64,000 bases of DNA. Origin: Streptomyces graminofaciens. GTDB lineage: Bacteria > Actinomycetota > Actinomycetes > Streptomycetales > Streptomycetaceae. Both the position numbers and the translations under genes were made by a program. Each line of letters opens with the position of its first letter. Position 1 is the stretch's first letter. The notes below the pieces were generated by a model. It was not told the origin of the DNA, searched no databases, and saw only the letters and a list, made by a program, of their open reading frames with translations. Location: the NCBI RefSeq assembly GCF_030294945.1, contig NZ_AP018448.1:5548001-5612000 (forward strand). Reading direction: 5' to 3'. Of the stretch, positions 51,560 to 60,593 are shown in pieces.

Positions 51560-52147
51560 TCACACCAGGTTGTACTCGGCGGCCTTGGCCAGGTTCACCG
51601 CGTAGGCGCCCCACATGCCCTTGGCGAAGAGTCGGTTGCCCTTCTCGGTGAGGGGGTGCTTCTGCCAGACGGCCTTGGGGCCGGAGGCGGTCACGTCGAG
51701 GACGAGGTAGCCGTTCCTCTTCACCAGCTTGAAGGTGATGTTCTTGCCCGCCCCCTCCAGGTGCCCGGGGAGGGACTTCAGGGTGAAGTACGTCTTCCCG
51801 ACCTTCGTCACCTTGACCGGGTTGCAGTCCTTGACCATCTTCAGGCAGATCTTCTGGCCCTGCTTGACGGTCTTCGGCATGCCCTTGATCGGGAACACAC
51901 CGTTCATGATCTTGTTCATCTTCTTGAAGGACACTTCGGCCGGGGTCGTCTTGCGGATGACCCGGTAGGTGAAGTGGTACTTGTAGTCGGCCTTCGCGGC
52001 GACGGCCGTCGTGGCCGCCGCGTTCTGGGCGCCGGCGGCCGGTGCGGCCGAGGCCGGGACGGCGGGCAGCAGCAGGGCCGCGCCGAGCGCCGCCGTCACG
52101 GCCGTACCGGCCACCCGCTTGCCCATGCCCCCGTTGATGTCACGCAT
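51560..52147 (-). CDS. Secreted basic protein of unknown function
   Basis: A 195-residue protein from ATG 52147 (MRDINGGMGKRVAGTAVTAA); GTG 52171 is an alternative. A signal peptide (AVTAALGAALLLPAVPASAA) is followed by a Lys-rich domain (TPAEVSFKKMNKIMNGVFPI, then KGMPKTVKQGQKICLKMVKD). The two Cys residues in KICLKMVKDCNPV could form a disulfide. No known family is recognised. The Lys-rich character stands out against the Arg-rich proteome. It stands between ftsX and the S41 protease gene. Confidence 0.75.
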   Translation of the reverse strand: MRDINGGMGKRVAGTAVTAALGAALLLPAVPASAAPAAGAQNAAATTAVAAKADYKYHFTYRVIRKTTPAEVSFKKMNKIMNGVFPIKGMPKTVKQGQKICLKMVKDCNPVKVTKVGKTYFTLKSLPGHLEGAGKNITFKLVKRNGYLVLDVTASGPKAVWQKHPLTEKGNRLFAKGMWGAYAVNLAKAAEYNLV

Positions 52148-52284
52148 GATCTTGTGGATCTCCTCGTTCACTGACGTTGCTTCCGAGAACCGGAAGCCCG
52201 ATCGGTCGAGAAGAGCTTATCGATCAACATTCGCGCAGGTGGTAAGCGTCGCGTCTCTAGATCGTCATGGGCATGCAACAACGG

Positions 52285-53196
52285 TCAGACCTTCAGATAC
52301 TTCCGCAACGCAACGAAAGCGGCGAGACCCGGCATCAGCAGACCGATCGCCAGCACCAGCGGCAGCTTGGCGATCACGACGTCCCAGCCGATGAAGTTGA
52401 CCAGCGGGATCTGTTCCGCGAGCCAGGAGTCGACCAGGAAGTACTTGCCGCCGACGAGCAACGCGATGGCGAAGCCCGCGCCGATCAGCCCCGCGATCGC
52501 GGCCTCCATGATGAAGGGCGCCTGGATGTAGAAGCCGGACGCGCCGACGAGACGCATGATGCCGATCTCCCGCCGGCGGCTGAACGCCGAGACACGCACG
52601 GTGTTGACGATCAGCAGCAGCGCGACGATCAGCATCAGCCCCATCACACCGAGGGCCGCGACGTTCATCCCGCCGAGCAGGTCGAACAGGTTCTCCAGCA
52701 CGTCCCGCTGGTCCTCGACCGACTGCACACCGGTCCGCCCGGAGAACGCGGTGTCGATCACCTTGTACTTCTCCGGGTCCTTGAGCTTGATCCGGTACGA
52801 CTCCTGCATCTGGTCCGGCGTGAGGGAAGCCGCCAGCGGGGAGTCCTTGAACTGCTCCTTGTAGTGCTTGTAGGCCTGGTCCGACGACTCGTAGTAGACG
52901 TGCTCCACGATGGAGAGCTTGTCCAGGTCGTTCTTGATCTGCGCCTTCTGCTGGGTCGTGACGGCGCCCCTGGCACAGTTGGCGTCCGCCTCCGCGTCCG
53001 CCTTGTTGCAGAGGAAGATCGACACCTGGACCTTGTCGTACCAGTAGCCCTTCATCGAGCTCACCTGGTCCCGCATCAGCAGGGAGCCGCCGAAGAGGGC
53101 GAGCGAGAGGGCCACCGAGATGACGACCGCGAAGGTCATCGTGAGGTTGCGGCGGAGACCGACACCGATCTCCGACAGGACGAACTGCGCGCGCAT
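52285..53196 (-). CDS. ftsX: Permease-like cell division protein FtsX
   Basis: A 303-residue protein, MRAQFVLSEIGVGLRRNLTM. Helix 1 is FAVVISVALSLALFGGSLLM. A large outside domain with two Cys follows (SIFLCNKADAEADANCARGA). Three more helices end it (GVMGLMLIVALLLIVNTVRV to LVLAIGLLMPGLAAFVALRK). It works with FtsE to transmit cytoplasmic ATP hydrolysis to outside peptidoglycan hydrolases. It lies 53 bases downstream of ftsE in the same operon. Confidence 0.95.
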   Translation of the reverse strand: MRAQFVLSEIGVGLRRNLTMTFAVVISVALSLALFGGSLLMRDQVSSMKGYWYDKVQVSIFLCNKADAEADANCARGAVTTQQKAQIKNDLDKLSIVEHVYYESSDQAYKHYKEQFKDSPLAASLTPDQMQESYRIKLKDPEKYKVIDTAFSGRTGVQSVEDQRDVLENLFDLLGGMNVAALGVMGLMLIVALLLIVNTVRVSAFSRRREIGIMRLVGASGFYIQAPFIMEAAIAGLIGAGFAIALLVGGKYFLVDSWLAEQIPLVNFIGWDVVIAKLPLVLAIGLLMPGLAAFVALRKYLKV

Positions 53197-53249
53197 GGCG
53201 TCTGGTCAAGCCTTTCCGTGGACGTCGTCTGGAGGGTGATCAGACGGGG

Positions 53250-53939
53250 TCAGTGCTGGTAGCCGTAGACGCCGCGTGCCTGGTCGCGGACGAGACGGCC
53301 CTGCTCCAGCTCGATGACGCGCTTGCGCATCTGGTCCACGATGTTCTGGTCGTGGGTCGCCATCACCACGGTGGTGCCCGTCCGGTTGATGCGGTCGAGC
53401 AGCTTCATGATGCCGACGGAGGTCTGCGGGTCGAGGTTGCCGGTGGGCTCGTCGGCGATCAGCAGCTTGGGCCGGTTCACGAAGGCCCGCGCGATGGCGA
53501 CACGCTGCTGCTCACCACCGGACAGCTCGCCCGGCCTCCGGTCCTCCTTGCCGCCGAGGCCGACCAGCTCCAGCACCTGGGGCACGGACTTGCGGATCTC
53601 GCCGGGCGACTTGCCGATGACCTCCTGGGCGAAGGCGACGTTCTCGCCGACAGTCTTGTTCGGCAGCAGCCGGAAGTCCTGGAACACCGTCCCCAGCTGG
53701 CGGCGCATCTGCGGCACCTTCCAGTTGGAGAGGCGCGCGAGGTCCTTGCCCAGGACGTGCACCTGCCCCTGACTGCACCGCTCCTCGCGGAGGATCAGCC
53801 GCAGGAAGGTGGACTTTCCGGAGCCGGAGGACCCCACGAGGAACACGAACTCGCCCTTCTCCACTTCCAGGGACACATCCCTGAGTGCGGGGCGGGTCTG
53901 CTTGGGGTAGACCTTGGACACGTTGTCGAATCGGATCAC
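53250..53939 (-). CDS. ftsE: Cell division ATP-binding protein FtsE
   Basis: A 229-residue protein from GTG 53939 (read [20 protein letters not shown]); the in-frame extension to 54167 is untranslated. It has Walker [10 protein letters not shown], signature [20 protein letters not shown], Walker [15 protein letters not shown] and the H-loop VMATHD. It is the cytoplasmic ATPase partner of FtsX. The order ftsE-ftsX on the minus strand is the standard operon. A ribosome-binding sequence is weak. Confidence 0.95.
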   Translation of the reverse strand: MIRFDNVSKVYPKQTRPALRDVSLEVEKGEFVFLVGSSGSGKSTFLRLILREERCSQGQVHVLGKDLARLSNWKVPQMRRQLGTVFQDFRLLPNKTVGENVAFAQEVIGKSPGEIRKSVPQVLELVGLGGKEDRRPGELSGGEQQRVAIARAFVNRPKLLIADEPTGNLDPQTSVGIMKLLDRINRTGTTVVMATHDQNIVDQMRKRVIELEQGRLVRDQARGVYGYQH

Positions 53940-54000
53940 GGATACACCACAAGCCGTCGGGGATGGATGACCGTGACTGTACCGTCCCCCCGCCTTGTAA

Positions 54001-54020
54001 GGGGCGCGGGGAACCGCGCG
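54001..54020 (+). repeat. Copy of a dispersed GC-rich intergenic repeat
   Basis: GGGGCGCGGGGAACCGCGCG matches, with one difference, the complement of the element at 56864-56883 and 28950-28969. It lies in the ftsE upstream region. Confidence 0.55.
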
Positions 54021-54181
54021 AGCGACCGCGACGCACCCGCGGCCGCGCCACAAGGGCCCCCGCCCCTTTCGTAGGCGCCCGCGCAACCTCCGGAGGAACC
54101 TGGCACAGTGGAGGAGAGGAACGGTCCGGCTCCGCGAAGCGTTGAGGTATGTGTGAGGCCATTGCAAGGAGGGCGAGGCGC

Positions 54182-54373
54182 ATGACGTACGACCGGTTGG
54201 TGTGCGCGAACTGCGCGGCGCCCGTCGCCGAGGGCCGCTGCCATGTGTGCCGGGCCAGTCGCGAGCGGCTCCAGCAGGAGAATCCCTTCGCGGGCCTGAG
54301 TCCCGTGACCCTGATCGCCCTGCTGGCGATTCTGATAGCGGCCGTGGCGCTGCTGGCCCATCAGACGGTGTAG
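54182..54373 (+). CDS. Small zinc-ribbon, single-pass membrane protein
   Basis: A 63-residue protein from ATG 54182, with AGGAGGGCG eight bases ahead; an upstream ATG at 54149 is less well placed. Four cysteines form a ribbon ([20 protein letters not shown]). A linker ([14 protein letters not shown]) leads to one membrane helix ([20 protein letters not shown]) near the C-terminus. This looks like a tail-anchored zinc-ribbon protein facing the cytoplasm. Function unknown. It is conserved in position beside ftsE in Streptomyces. Confidence 0.8.
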   Translation: MTYDRLVCANCAAPVAEGRCHVCRASRERLQQENPFAGLSPVTLIALLAILIAAVALLAHQTV

Positions 54374-54412
54374 GGACGGACGGCAGAGCCGGACGACAGA
54401 GCGTACGACGAC

Positions 54413-54443
54413 GAAGGCCCGGGGCTTGCTGCCCCGGGCCTTC
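54413..54443. terminator. Bidirectional terminator
   Basis: GAAGGCCCGGGGC (54413-54425) pairs perfectly with GCCCCGGGCCTTC (54431-54443), with a five-base loop, followed on the plus strand by TCTGTTT. It separates the convergent zinc-ribbon and LAETG genes. Confidence 0.85.
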
Positions 54444-54461
54444 TCTGTTTCGTGCCTGCGA

Positions 54462-55295
54462 TCAGGCGGCGGCGCCGCGGCCGGCCATCAGGCGCGGCAG
54501 CAGACGGAAGCCGATACCGCCGGCGATCATCGTGGCCGCGCCGACCAGCAGGAACGTGGTCTCGGCGGCACCCGTCTCGGCCAGCTCGCCGCTGCCGGAG
54601 CCCTGGGCCTGGCTGTCCGAGCCGGTGTCGGTGATCTGAGCGGAGCCCTCTTCCTGGACGACCTCGTCGTTGCCGCCGTCGGTGTCGGTGCCGCCGGTGG
54701 AGGAGTCGCCGCCGGTCGAGCTGTCGCCACCGGTGGAGGAACCGCCTCCGGTGGAGGAGCCACCGCCCGTGGAGGAGTTGCCGCCGGTCGAGCTGTTACC
54801 GCCCGTGGAGGAGTTGCCACCCGTCGAGCTGTTACCGCCCGTGGTGGTGTCGCCGCCGGTCGAGCTGTTGCCGCCCGTGGTGGTGTTACCGCCCGTGGTG
54901 GTGTCACCGCCCGTGGTGGTGTCGCCACCGGTGGTCGTGTCGCCACCGGTCGCGGTGTCACCGCCGGTGGTCGTGTCACCGCCGGTCGTGGTGTCGCCAC
55001 CGGTGGTCGTGTCGCCACCGGTCGTGGTGTCGCCGCCCGTGGTGGTGTCACCGCCGGTCGTGGTGTCACCGCCGGTCGTGCCCGTGGACGTACCCACATT
55101 GGTGTTGCCGTCGGTGTCGCCGTCGGTGTCGACCGAGACGCCGACGTCGGCGGAGACACCGTCGTCGGCGCTCACACCGATGCCCACGCCGAGGTCGAGA
55201 GCGGAAGCGGCGCCCGCGGCGGTCAGCGAGGCGCCGGCGGCGATCACGGCACCCGCGGCTATACGCGCCACGCGGATCCGCGTCTTCTTCGTCAT
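54462..55295 (-). CDS. LAETG-anchored cell-wall protein with hexapeptide repeats
   Basis: A 277-residue protein, MTKKTRIRVARIAAGAVIAA. A signal peptide ends near AAGAASALDLGVG. A Val/Gly/Asp stretch leads into about 21 consecutive hexapeptides of the form GG[DNG][TS][TSA]T (GGDTTT, GGNSST, GGGSST). The C-terminus has the class E sortase motif LAETG, then a membrane helix (TTFLLVGAATMIAGGIGFRL) and basic tail. It would be covalently fixed to the wall, with a Thr/Ser-rich flexible stalk that could be glycosylated. There is no globular domain, so it may be a spacer or surface-property protein. Confidence 0.85.
   Translation of the reverse strand: MTKKTRIRVARIAAGAVIAAGASLTAAGAASALDLGVGIGVSADDGVSADVGVSVDTDGDTDGNTNVGTSTGTTGGDTTTGGDTTTGGDTTTGGDTTTGGDTTTGGDTTTGGDTATGGDTTTGGDTTTGGDTTTGGNTTTGGNSSTGGDTTTGGNSSTGGNSSTGGNSSTGGNSSTGGGSSTGGGSSTGGDSSTGGDSSTGGTDTDGGNDEVVQEEGSAQITDTGSDSQAQGSGSGELAETGAAETTFLLVGAATMIAGGIGFRLLPRLMAGRGAAA
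54699..55083 (-). repeat. 18-bp tandem repeat array in the LAETG gene
   Basis: About 21 units of 18 bases (CCGCCGGTGGTCGTGTCA-like on the plus strand) encode the GGDTTT/GGNSST repeats. Two unit types segregate: DTTT toward the N-terminus and NSST/GSST/DSST toward the C-terminus, which points to local unit duplication. Confidence 0.85.
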
Positions 55296-55619
55296 ATGGC
55301 TGCTACCCCCAGTAGCTCATCAGTAAATGGAGCAGCGCCCGGGGCCGCGATCAACGGGCGGTCGCTTCCTGTACGAAGCCCCCCGGTTCACATGCGCCCC
55401 AGTAATGCGCATGCCACGCGCCAGCCTTCCCAGTTTTCTCAGCAACGTCAAGGTCGTTGCGTACGCGATGTCCTGTTCACTGGGGTTTGGTCGTGGTGAG
55501 GTCATGTGACTGTGACGTAAAACCCAGACATCCCCTCACACACGACCTAAACGAACAAGGCAACTACCGTCCGGTAGACGGCAGTTGCCTTGTCGACAAA
55601 GCGCTGTGCGCGCGGCGCG
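55296..55619. promoter_or_regulatory. LAETG gene promoter region and prfB 3' region
   Basis: This 324-base region has no gene. The prfB terminator lies at 55556-55592. The rest should hold the leftward LAETG gene promoter. I saw no recognisable riboswitch or sigma-factor consensus. Confidence 0.5.
55556..55592 (-). terminator. prfB terminator
   Basis: CAAGGCAACT (55556-55565) pairs with AGTTGCCTTG (55583-55592), and inside it CCGTC (55567-55571) with GACGG (55577-55581), with one unpaired base on each side. It lies 28 bases past the leftward prfB stop. Confidence 0.85.
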
Positions 55620-56726
55620 CTACTTCTCCTGCTGCTTGCGCCAGCGAATCCCGGCTTCCAGGAAACCGTCGATCTCGCCGTTGAACACGGACTCGGGGTT
55701 ACCGACTTCGTGCTCCGTGCGCAGGTCCTTGACCATCTGGTACGGGTGCAGGACGTACGAACGCATCTGGTTGCCCCAGGAGTTGCCCCCGTCGCCCTTG
55801 AGGGCGTCCATCTTGGCCTGCTCCTCCTGCCGGCGCCGATCGAGCAGCTTCGCTTGGAGGACGTTCATCGCGGACGCCTTGTTCTGGATCTGCGACCGCT
55901 CGTTCTGGCAGGAGACGACGATGCCCGTGGGGAGGTGGGTGAGGCGCACCGCGGAGTCGGTGGTGTTGACGCCCTGGCCGCCGGGCCCCGAGGACCGGTA
56001 CACGTCCACGCGCAGCTCGGACTCGTCGATCTCGACGTGGTCGGTCTGCTCGACCACGGGGAGCACCTCGACACCGGCGAAGGAGGTCTGGCGACGCCCC
56101 TGGTTGTCGAAGGGGGAGATACGGACGAGCCGGTGCGTGCCCTGCTCGACGGAGAGCGTCCCGTACGCGTACGGCACCTGGACGGCGAAGGTGGTCGACT
56201 TGATGCCGGCCTCTTCCGCGTAGGACGTCTCGTAGATCTCGGTCTTGTAGCCCTTCTGCTCCGCCCAGCGCAGGTACATCCGCTGAAGCTTCTCCGCGAA
56301 GTCGGCGGCGTCGACGCCACCGGCCTCGGCGCGGATGTTGACGAGGGCCTCGCGGGCGTCGTACTCGCCGGAGAGGAGGGTACGGACCTCCATCTCGTCG
56401 AGGGCCTTCCTGACGGAGGTCAGCTCCGTCTCGGCCTCGGCGAGGGTGTCCGGGTCGTCCTCCTCCTCGGCCATCTCGAAGAGGACGCCGAGGTCGTCGA
56501 TACGACCGCGGAGGGCCTCGGCCTTCCTCACCTCCGCCTGGAGGTGGGAGAGCTTGCTGGTGATCTTCTGCGCCTCATCGGGGTTGTCCCACAGGGACGG
56601 CGCGGCCGCCTGCTCCTCGAGCACGGCGATGTCTGCCCTCAGCTTCTCGAGGTCCAGGACGGCCTCGATCGACTCCATGGTCGAGGAGAGGGACTTCAGC
56701 TCTTCGGATACATCGACGACTGCCAC
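55620..56726 (-). CDS. prfB: Peptide chain release factor 2
   Basis: A 368-residue protein from GTG 56726 ([20 protein letters not shown]). It shows the RF2 stop-codon reading motif SPF ([20 protein letters not shown]) and the peptidyl-tRNA hydrolysis motif GGQ ([20 protein letters not shown]). The frame is continuous, so there is no programmed frameshift of the enterobacterial type. It terminates translation at UGA and UAA. UGA is by far the commonest stop in this window. It is next to the kinase gene pkaB, as in S. coelicolor. Confidence 0.96.
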   Translation of the reverse strand: MAVVDVSEELKSLSSTMESIEAVLDLEKLRADIAVLEEQAAAPSLWDNPDEAQKITSKLSHLQAEVRKAEALRGRIDDLGVLFEMAEEEDDPDTLAEAETELTSVRKALDEMEVRTLLSGEYDAREALVNIRAEAGGVDAADFAEKLQRMYLRWAEQKGYKTEIYETSYAEEAGIKSTTFAVQVPYAYGTLSVEQGTHRLVRISPFDNQGRRQTSFAGVEVLPVVEQTDHVEIDESELRVDVYRSSGPGGQGVNTTDSAVRLTHLPTGIVVSCQNERSQIQNKASAMNVLQAKLLDRRRQEEQAKMDALKGDGGNSWGNQMRSYVLHPYQMVKDLRTEHEVGNPESVFNGEIDGFLEAGIRWRKQQEK

Positions 56727-57033
56727 GCCCCCAGCGTAACGGCTCCGCCGGGTGGGCTGGGGCGGGGTGGCCCGGGGTGGAGGGGTGCTCGGGGTGGGTG
56801 AGTGTGCCCAGGGGGTCGGGGGGTGGGGGTGCATTGGCGGCTGCGGGTGGGTGGGGGCTGGTCGCGCAGTTCCCCGCGCCCCTTAAAAGCACAGGCCCTG
56901 CGCCGCATGAAAGCGGACGGGCCTGCGGGCCTGAAAAGCGCGGGGCGCAGCCCGGGCTTTTCAGGGGCGCGGGGAACTGCGCGATCAGCCGCGATGTACC
57001 CGCACCCGCCGACGCACCCAGACCACCCGAGCT
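56727..57033. repeat. Intergenic GC-rich palindromic repeat element
   Basis: This 307-base gap has no gene. GCGCAGTTCCCCGCGCCCCT at 56864-56883 is repeated exactly inverted at 56963-56982, with 79 bases between that contain further dyads (CCTGCGGGCCTGAAAAGC at 56922). It lies downstream of the leftward pkaB gene and could act as its terminator. Copies also occur at 28950 and 54001. Confidence 0.7.
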
Positions 57034-58269
57034 CTACGGCGACGTCGGTGCCGAGTTCTTCGTGTCGGAGGGGGTGCCGCCCCCGTCGTCGCCCGACGTG
57101 GCCGCCCATGTGCCCACCCCGACCGCCGCGATCAACGCCACCGCCGCCGCGCTCAGCGTGATCCGGCGTCGGCGGGCCACACTCGCGCGGTTGCGGGCCG
57201 AGCCGGGGCGGGGCGCGCCCGATGCGCGTGGCACCCGGGCCGTGCCGCGGGCGCCGCCGGCCAGCTCGTCCGGCCCGGGGACCCTCATCGACGTGTGCGT
57301 GTCCCGGTTGGAGTCCGGCTTCGCGCCGGGCACCAGCGGCACCGCCCCCCGCCGCACCCGCTCCCGCGGAGCGACCGGCGCGGCCTCCTCCTCCAGCGCT
57401 TCCGCGGCCTCCGAACCCGGCTCGTCGACGTCCAGCGGCGGCATCCCGACCAGCAGCGGCAACTGCTCCCGCAGCCGCGCCGCCAGCTCCGACGCCCGCA
57501 GGCGGGAGGCGGGGGCCTTCGCCAGGCACTGGACCAGCAGCTGCCACAGCTCCTCGGGGATGCCGGGGAGGGGGACGACCGTCTCCGTCACATGGCGGCG
57601 CAGTACGGCGCCGGGGTGCCCGCCGCCGAACGGGGTGAAGCCGGCGAGCAGCTCGTACAGCACGGTCGCGAGTGCGTAGATGTCGACGGCCGCGCGCGGC
57701 GGCAGGCCCTCCACGATCTCCGGGGCCAGATAGTCCGGCGTGCCGATGATCTTCGTCGCGCGGGTACGGCGAGGAGAGTCGATCAGCTTGGCGACGCCGA
57801 AGTCCGTCAGCAGCGCCGGATGCGCGCCGCCGGGGCCGAGCGGGCCCTGCATGTCGAGCAGGACGTTCTCCGGCTTCACGTCCCGGTGCACGATCCCGGC
57901 CGCGTGCGCCGCCGCCAGGCCGTCCGCCACGTCGGCCACTATGGCGACCGCCGCCTCGGGTGCCATCCGCCGCTCGCGGTCGAGGCGGGTCCGCAGATCC
58001 GTGCCCCGGACGAGGTCCATGACGAGGGCGAGGTCGTTGCCGTCGACCACGAGGTCCCGTACGGAGACCACGTTGGGGTGGTCGAGTCCGAGCAGCGCCG
58101 TGCGCTCCTGGACGAAGCGGCTGACGAGTTCCTGGTCGGACGAGAGGTCCTCGCGCAGCAGCTTGATGGCGACGGGGCCTTCCGGCCCCTCGCCGAGCCA
58201 CACCGTGCCGGCGCTGCCCCGCCCCAGAATCTGGTTCGCGGTGTACCGGCTTCCGATCTTCCGTCCCAA
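57034..58269 (-). CDS. pkaB: Ser/Thr protein kinase PkaB
   Basis: A 411-residue protein if started at TTG 58269 (LGRKIGSRYTANQILGRGSA), which has AGGAGC six bases before it; the ATG at 58323 would add 18 residues. The kinase domain includes the Gly loop LGRGSAGTVWLGEG, catalytic HRDVKPENVLLD, DFGVAKL and APEIVEG. The C-terminal part has an Arg/Pro-rich linker and one membrane helix (ITLSAAAVALIAAVGVGTWA) with a short outside tail. It phosphorylates cytoplasmic targets. It is next to pkaA on the same strand with prfB following, the S. coelicolor order. Confidence 0.9.
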   Translation of the reverse strand: MGRKIGSRYTANQILGRGSAGTVWLGEGPEGPVAIKLLREDLSSDQELVSRFVQERTALLGLDHPNVVSVRDLVVDGNDLALVMDLVRGTDLRTRLDRERRMAPEAAVAIVADVADGLAAAHAAGIVHRDVKPENVLLDMQGPLGPGGAHPALLTDFGVAKLIDSPRRTRATKIIGTPDYLAPEIVEGLPPRAAVDIYALATVLYELLAGFTPFGGGHPGAVLRRHVTETVVPLPGIPEELWQLLVQCLAKAPASRLRASELAARLREQLPLLVGMPPLDVDEPGSEAAEALEEEAAPVAPRERVRRGAVPLVPGAKPDSNRDTHTSMRVPGPDELAGGARGTARVPRASGAPRPGSARNRASVARRRRITLSAAAVALIAAVGVGTWAATSGDDGGGTPSDTKNSAPTSP

Positions 58270-58430
58270 GACTGCTCCTACAGGCCGCGTGTTGGCGACA
58301 AAGCTACGCGTCCCAAGAGCCAACCTTCACCGCGGAGGCGGAAATCACCCCTCAGATGTCGACATGTCGTCAACCTCGGCCGTCGGCACCGGAATCGGTG
58401 GCGGTGCGGCTATCGGTGGCGGTGCGGCAG

Positions 58431-60191
58431 TCACTGGCCGGAGCCGCTGCCCAGGTCCTTGAAGAACTTGACGGCGTCGCCGCCCCATTCGGTCAGCTGC
58501 GCCCAGTAGCCCTTGCCCGTGCCGATCCAGCTCTGGAGGGGGGTGAACTCCCAGACCAGCCAGCCCGCGACGAAAAGGATGACGATCATGAACAGGCAGC
58601 CCTTGAGGCAGCCGAGCCCGGGGATCCTCATCGGGTTGGCGCTGCGCTGACGCGGCTCGCGCGGCGGCCTGGGCTCGCGCTGCGGGCGCGGCGCCGGCTG
58701 CTGGGGCTGCTGCGGGGGCGGCGCGTACCGCTGCGGCTGCTGCTGGGGCGCGGGCGCGTACGGCTGTTGCTGCTGGGGGTAGCCGTAACCGGCGGCCGCG
58801 GGGGGCGGTGGCTGCTGCTGCCTGCGCTGGGGCGGCTGCTGCTGGCGGGGGCGCTGGGGTGGCTGCTGCGGGGGCTGCTGCTGCGGCCGGGCGACCTGGC
58901 GCTGGGGGCGGCGGCGCAGCGGGTCCTCGTTCGGGTCGAGGTACTGGACCTGCGTCTGCTCGTTGCGGTCGCGGGCCGCGCGCAGCTGGGTCTGCCAGGG
59001 GTGCGGCTGCTCCGGCTGCTGCCCGCCGGGCTGGTGCGGCGGCACCGGCGGCATGACGGCGGTCGGGTCGGCGGCGCCGTGCGTGGGGAGCACCGTGGTG
59101 GCGTCGGCGGCACCCGCCGCGCCTGACGTGTTCGGGAGGACGCTGGTCGCGGCGTTCGGGTCGTAGGCGTTCGGGTCGTAGGCGTTGGGGTCGTACGCGC
59201 CCGCGCCGTGCGGCGGCAGGACCTGTGTCGCGTCGGCCGCGCCGGGCACGCCGCCCGGGGTGACCGGGACCGTCGCGGGCGCCGGGTCGGGGGCCAACAG
59301 GGCTCCCACGCTCTCGGCGGCGGCGATCTGCGCGGAGTTCGCGTGCACGCCCACGCCCTCGGCGACGACGCGCAGCGCACGCGCGAGGTTCTCGGCGCTG
59401 GGCCGCTCGTCGGGGTTCTTGCGCAAGCAGCGCTCGATGACCGTCCACAGCGGGTCGGGAACGGTGGAGGGGCGGCGCGGTTCGGCACTGAGGTGCTGGT
59501 GGAGCACTTCGAGCGCGGTCTGGCCGTTGAACGGCGGGCGTCCGGTGACCACCTCGTAGAGGAGGATCCCGGCGCCGTAGATGTCGACGGCGGAGGTCTG
59601 CGGGCGGCCCTCGGCGGACTCGGGGGCGACGTACGCGGGTGTGCCGACGAACTCGCTGGTGCGGGTGAGGCCCGGGGAGTCGGCGAGGCGGGCGATGCCG
59701 AAGTCGGTCAGCATCGGGTACATCTGGCCGCCGCCCTGCTTCAGCAGGACGTTGGCGGGCTTCAGGTCGCGGTGGACCACCTGGTCGGCGTGGCTCGCGG
59801 CGAGCGCGTCGGCGACCTGGGCGGTGAGCAGGGCGGCGCCGACGGGGGTGAGCGGGCCGTTCTCGCGCAGATAGCGGTGCAGGTCCGGGCCGTCGACGAG
59901 GTCCATGACGAGCGCGAGCAGATCGCCCTCGACGACCAGGTCGCGGACCCGCACGATGTTCGGGTGGGTGAGCCGGAGCAGGACGGAGCGCTCGCGCAGG
60001 AAGCGCATCACGATGTCCGGGTCGCTCGCCAGCTCCTCCTTGAGGACCTTGATCGCGACGGTCTCGCCGGGCTGGCCGGCCACGGCCGCCTCTGCCCCCG
60101 CGGTCTCCCGCTGGCGGGCGCGCCAGACGGTGCCTGTGGCGCCGCGTCCCAGCGGCTCCTCAAGGAGGTACTTGCTCCCTACCGGCCGCAC
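58431..60191 (-). CDS. pkaA: Ser/Thr protein kinase PkaA
   Basis: A 586-residue protein from GTG 60191 (VRPVGSKYLLEEPLGRGATG), with GGGAGC upstream. Kinase motifs are LGRGATGTVWRARQ, HRDLKPANVLLKQ, DFGIARL and APESAEG. A linker holds YDPNAYDPNAYDPNA repeats, and a Gln/Pro/Arg-rich stretch follows. One membrane helix (GCLFMIVILFVAGWLVWEF) and a short outside end (QSWIGTGKGYWAQLTEWGGD) close it. It affects aerial growth and antibiotics in S. coelicolor. It is divergent from an FHA-domain ATPase, a plausible phosphoprotein partner. Confidence 0.9.
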   Translation of the reverse strand: MRPVGSKYLLEEPLGRGATGTVWRARQRETAGAEAAVAGQPGETVAIKVLKEELASDPDIVMRFLRERSVLLRLTHPNIVRVRDLVVEGDLLALVMDLVDGPDLHRYLRENGPLTPVGAALLTAQVADALAASHADQVVHRDLKPANVLLKQGGGQMYPMLTDFGIARLADSPGLTRTSEFVGTPAYVAPESAEGRPQTSAVDIYGAGILLYEVVTGRPPFNGQTALEVLHQHLSAEPRRPSTVPDPLWTVIERCLRKNPDERPSAENLARALRVVAEGVGVHANSAQIAAAESVGALLAPDPAPATVPVTPGGVPGAADATQVLPPHGAGAYDPNAYDPNAYDPNAATSVLPNTSGAAGAADATTVLPTHGAADPTAVMPPVPPHQPGGQQPEQPHPWQTQLRAARDRNEQTQVQYLDPNEDPLRRRPQRQVARPQQQPPQQPPQRPRQQQPPQRRQQQPPPPAAAGYGYPQQQQPYAPAPQQQPQRYAPPPQQPQQPAPRPQREPRPPREPRQRSANPMRIPGLGCLKGCLFMIVILFVAGWLVWEFTPLQSWIGTGKGYWAQLTEWGGDAVKFFKDLGSGSGQ

Positions 60192-60593
60192 GTCATGCGC
60201 TCCCTGTTGCTTGCTTGCCTGACCTGGTCCTGATGCGGACGCTGCGACCCACTGTAGTGCCGCCGCCCGCAGGACCGGGGTGTCGTCTCCGAGAACCCGG
60301 ACGCGTTCGCTCGATGGAGAGACGCTCGTCCTTGACCGGTTGGTTGCCCGGAAGCAGACGTGACCGATCTCAAGTGATCAACTGGCGGACGCTGGTCAGG
60401 CACTTTTGGGGGCAGAGCCGACCAATCAAGATCACTTGACGGTGGGCGGCGGGCGCGTTGTCAGCGGCAGGTGGGAGGATGCCTCCACTACTGGCCGACG
60501 TGCCCGTGAGCGGTGGGGGAAGTCTGCGGTGGGGACCGCGCAGTCTCGTCCTTGCCGTCGCGGGTGCCCGCGCGGAAGGGACCGCTGACGGCG
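60192..60593. promoter_or_regulatory. Divergent promoter region pkaA / FHA-FtsK gene
   Basis: This 402-base region has no credible gene. TCAAGTGATC at 60370-60379 is repeated inverted as GATCACTTGA at 60430-60439, with 50 bases between. The copies lie mid-way between the divergent starts and may be a shared operator. No promoter consensus could be fixed. Confidence 0.5.

Noticed and set aside
54670..55326. 218-codon plus-strand frame of PPVEE/PPVVVS repeats
   Set aside because: It exists only because an 18-bp repeat is open on both strands. The minus-strand frame has a signal peptide and LAETG anchor, so that is the gene.
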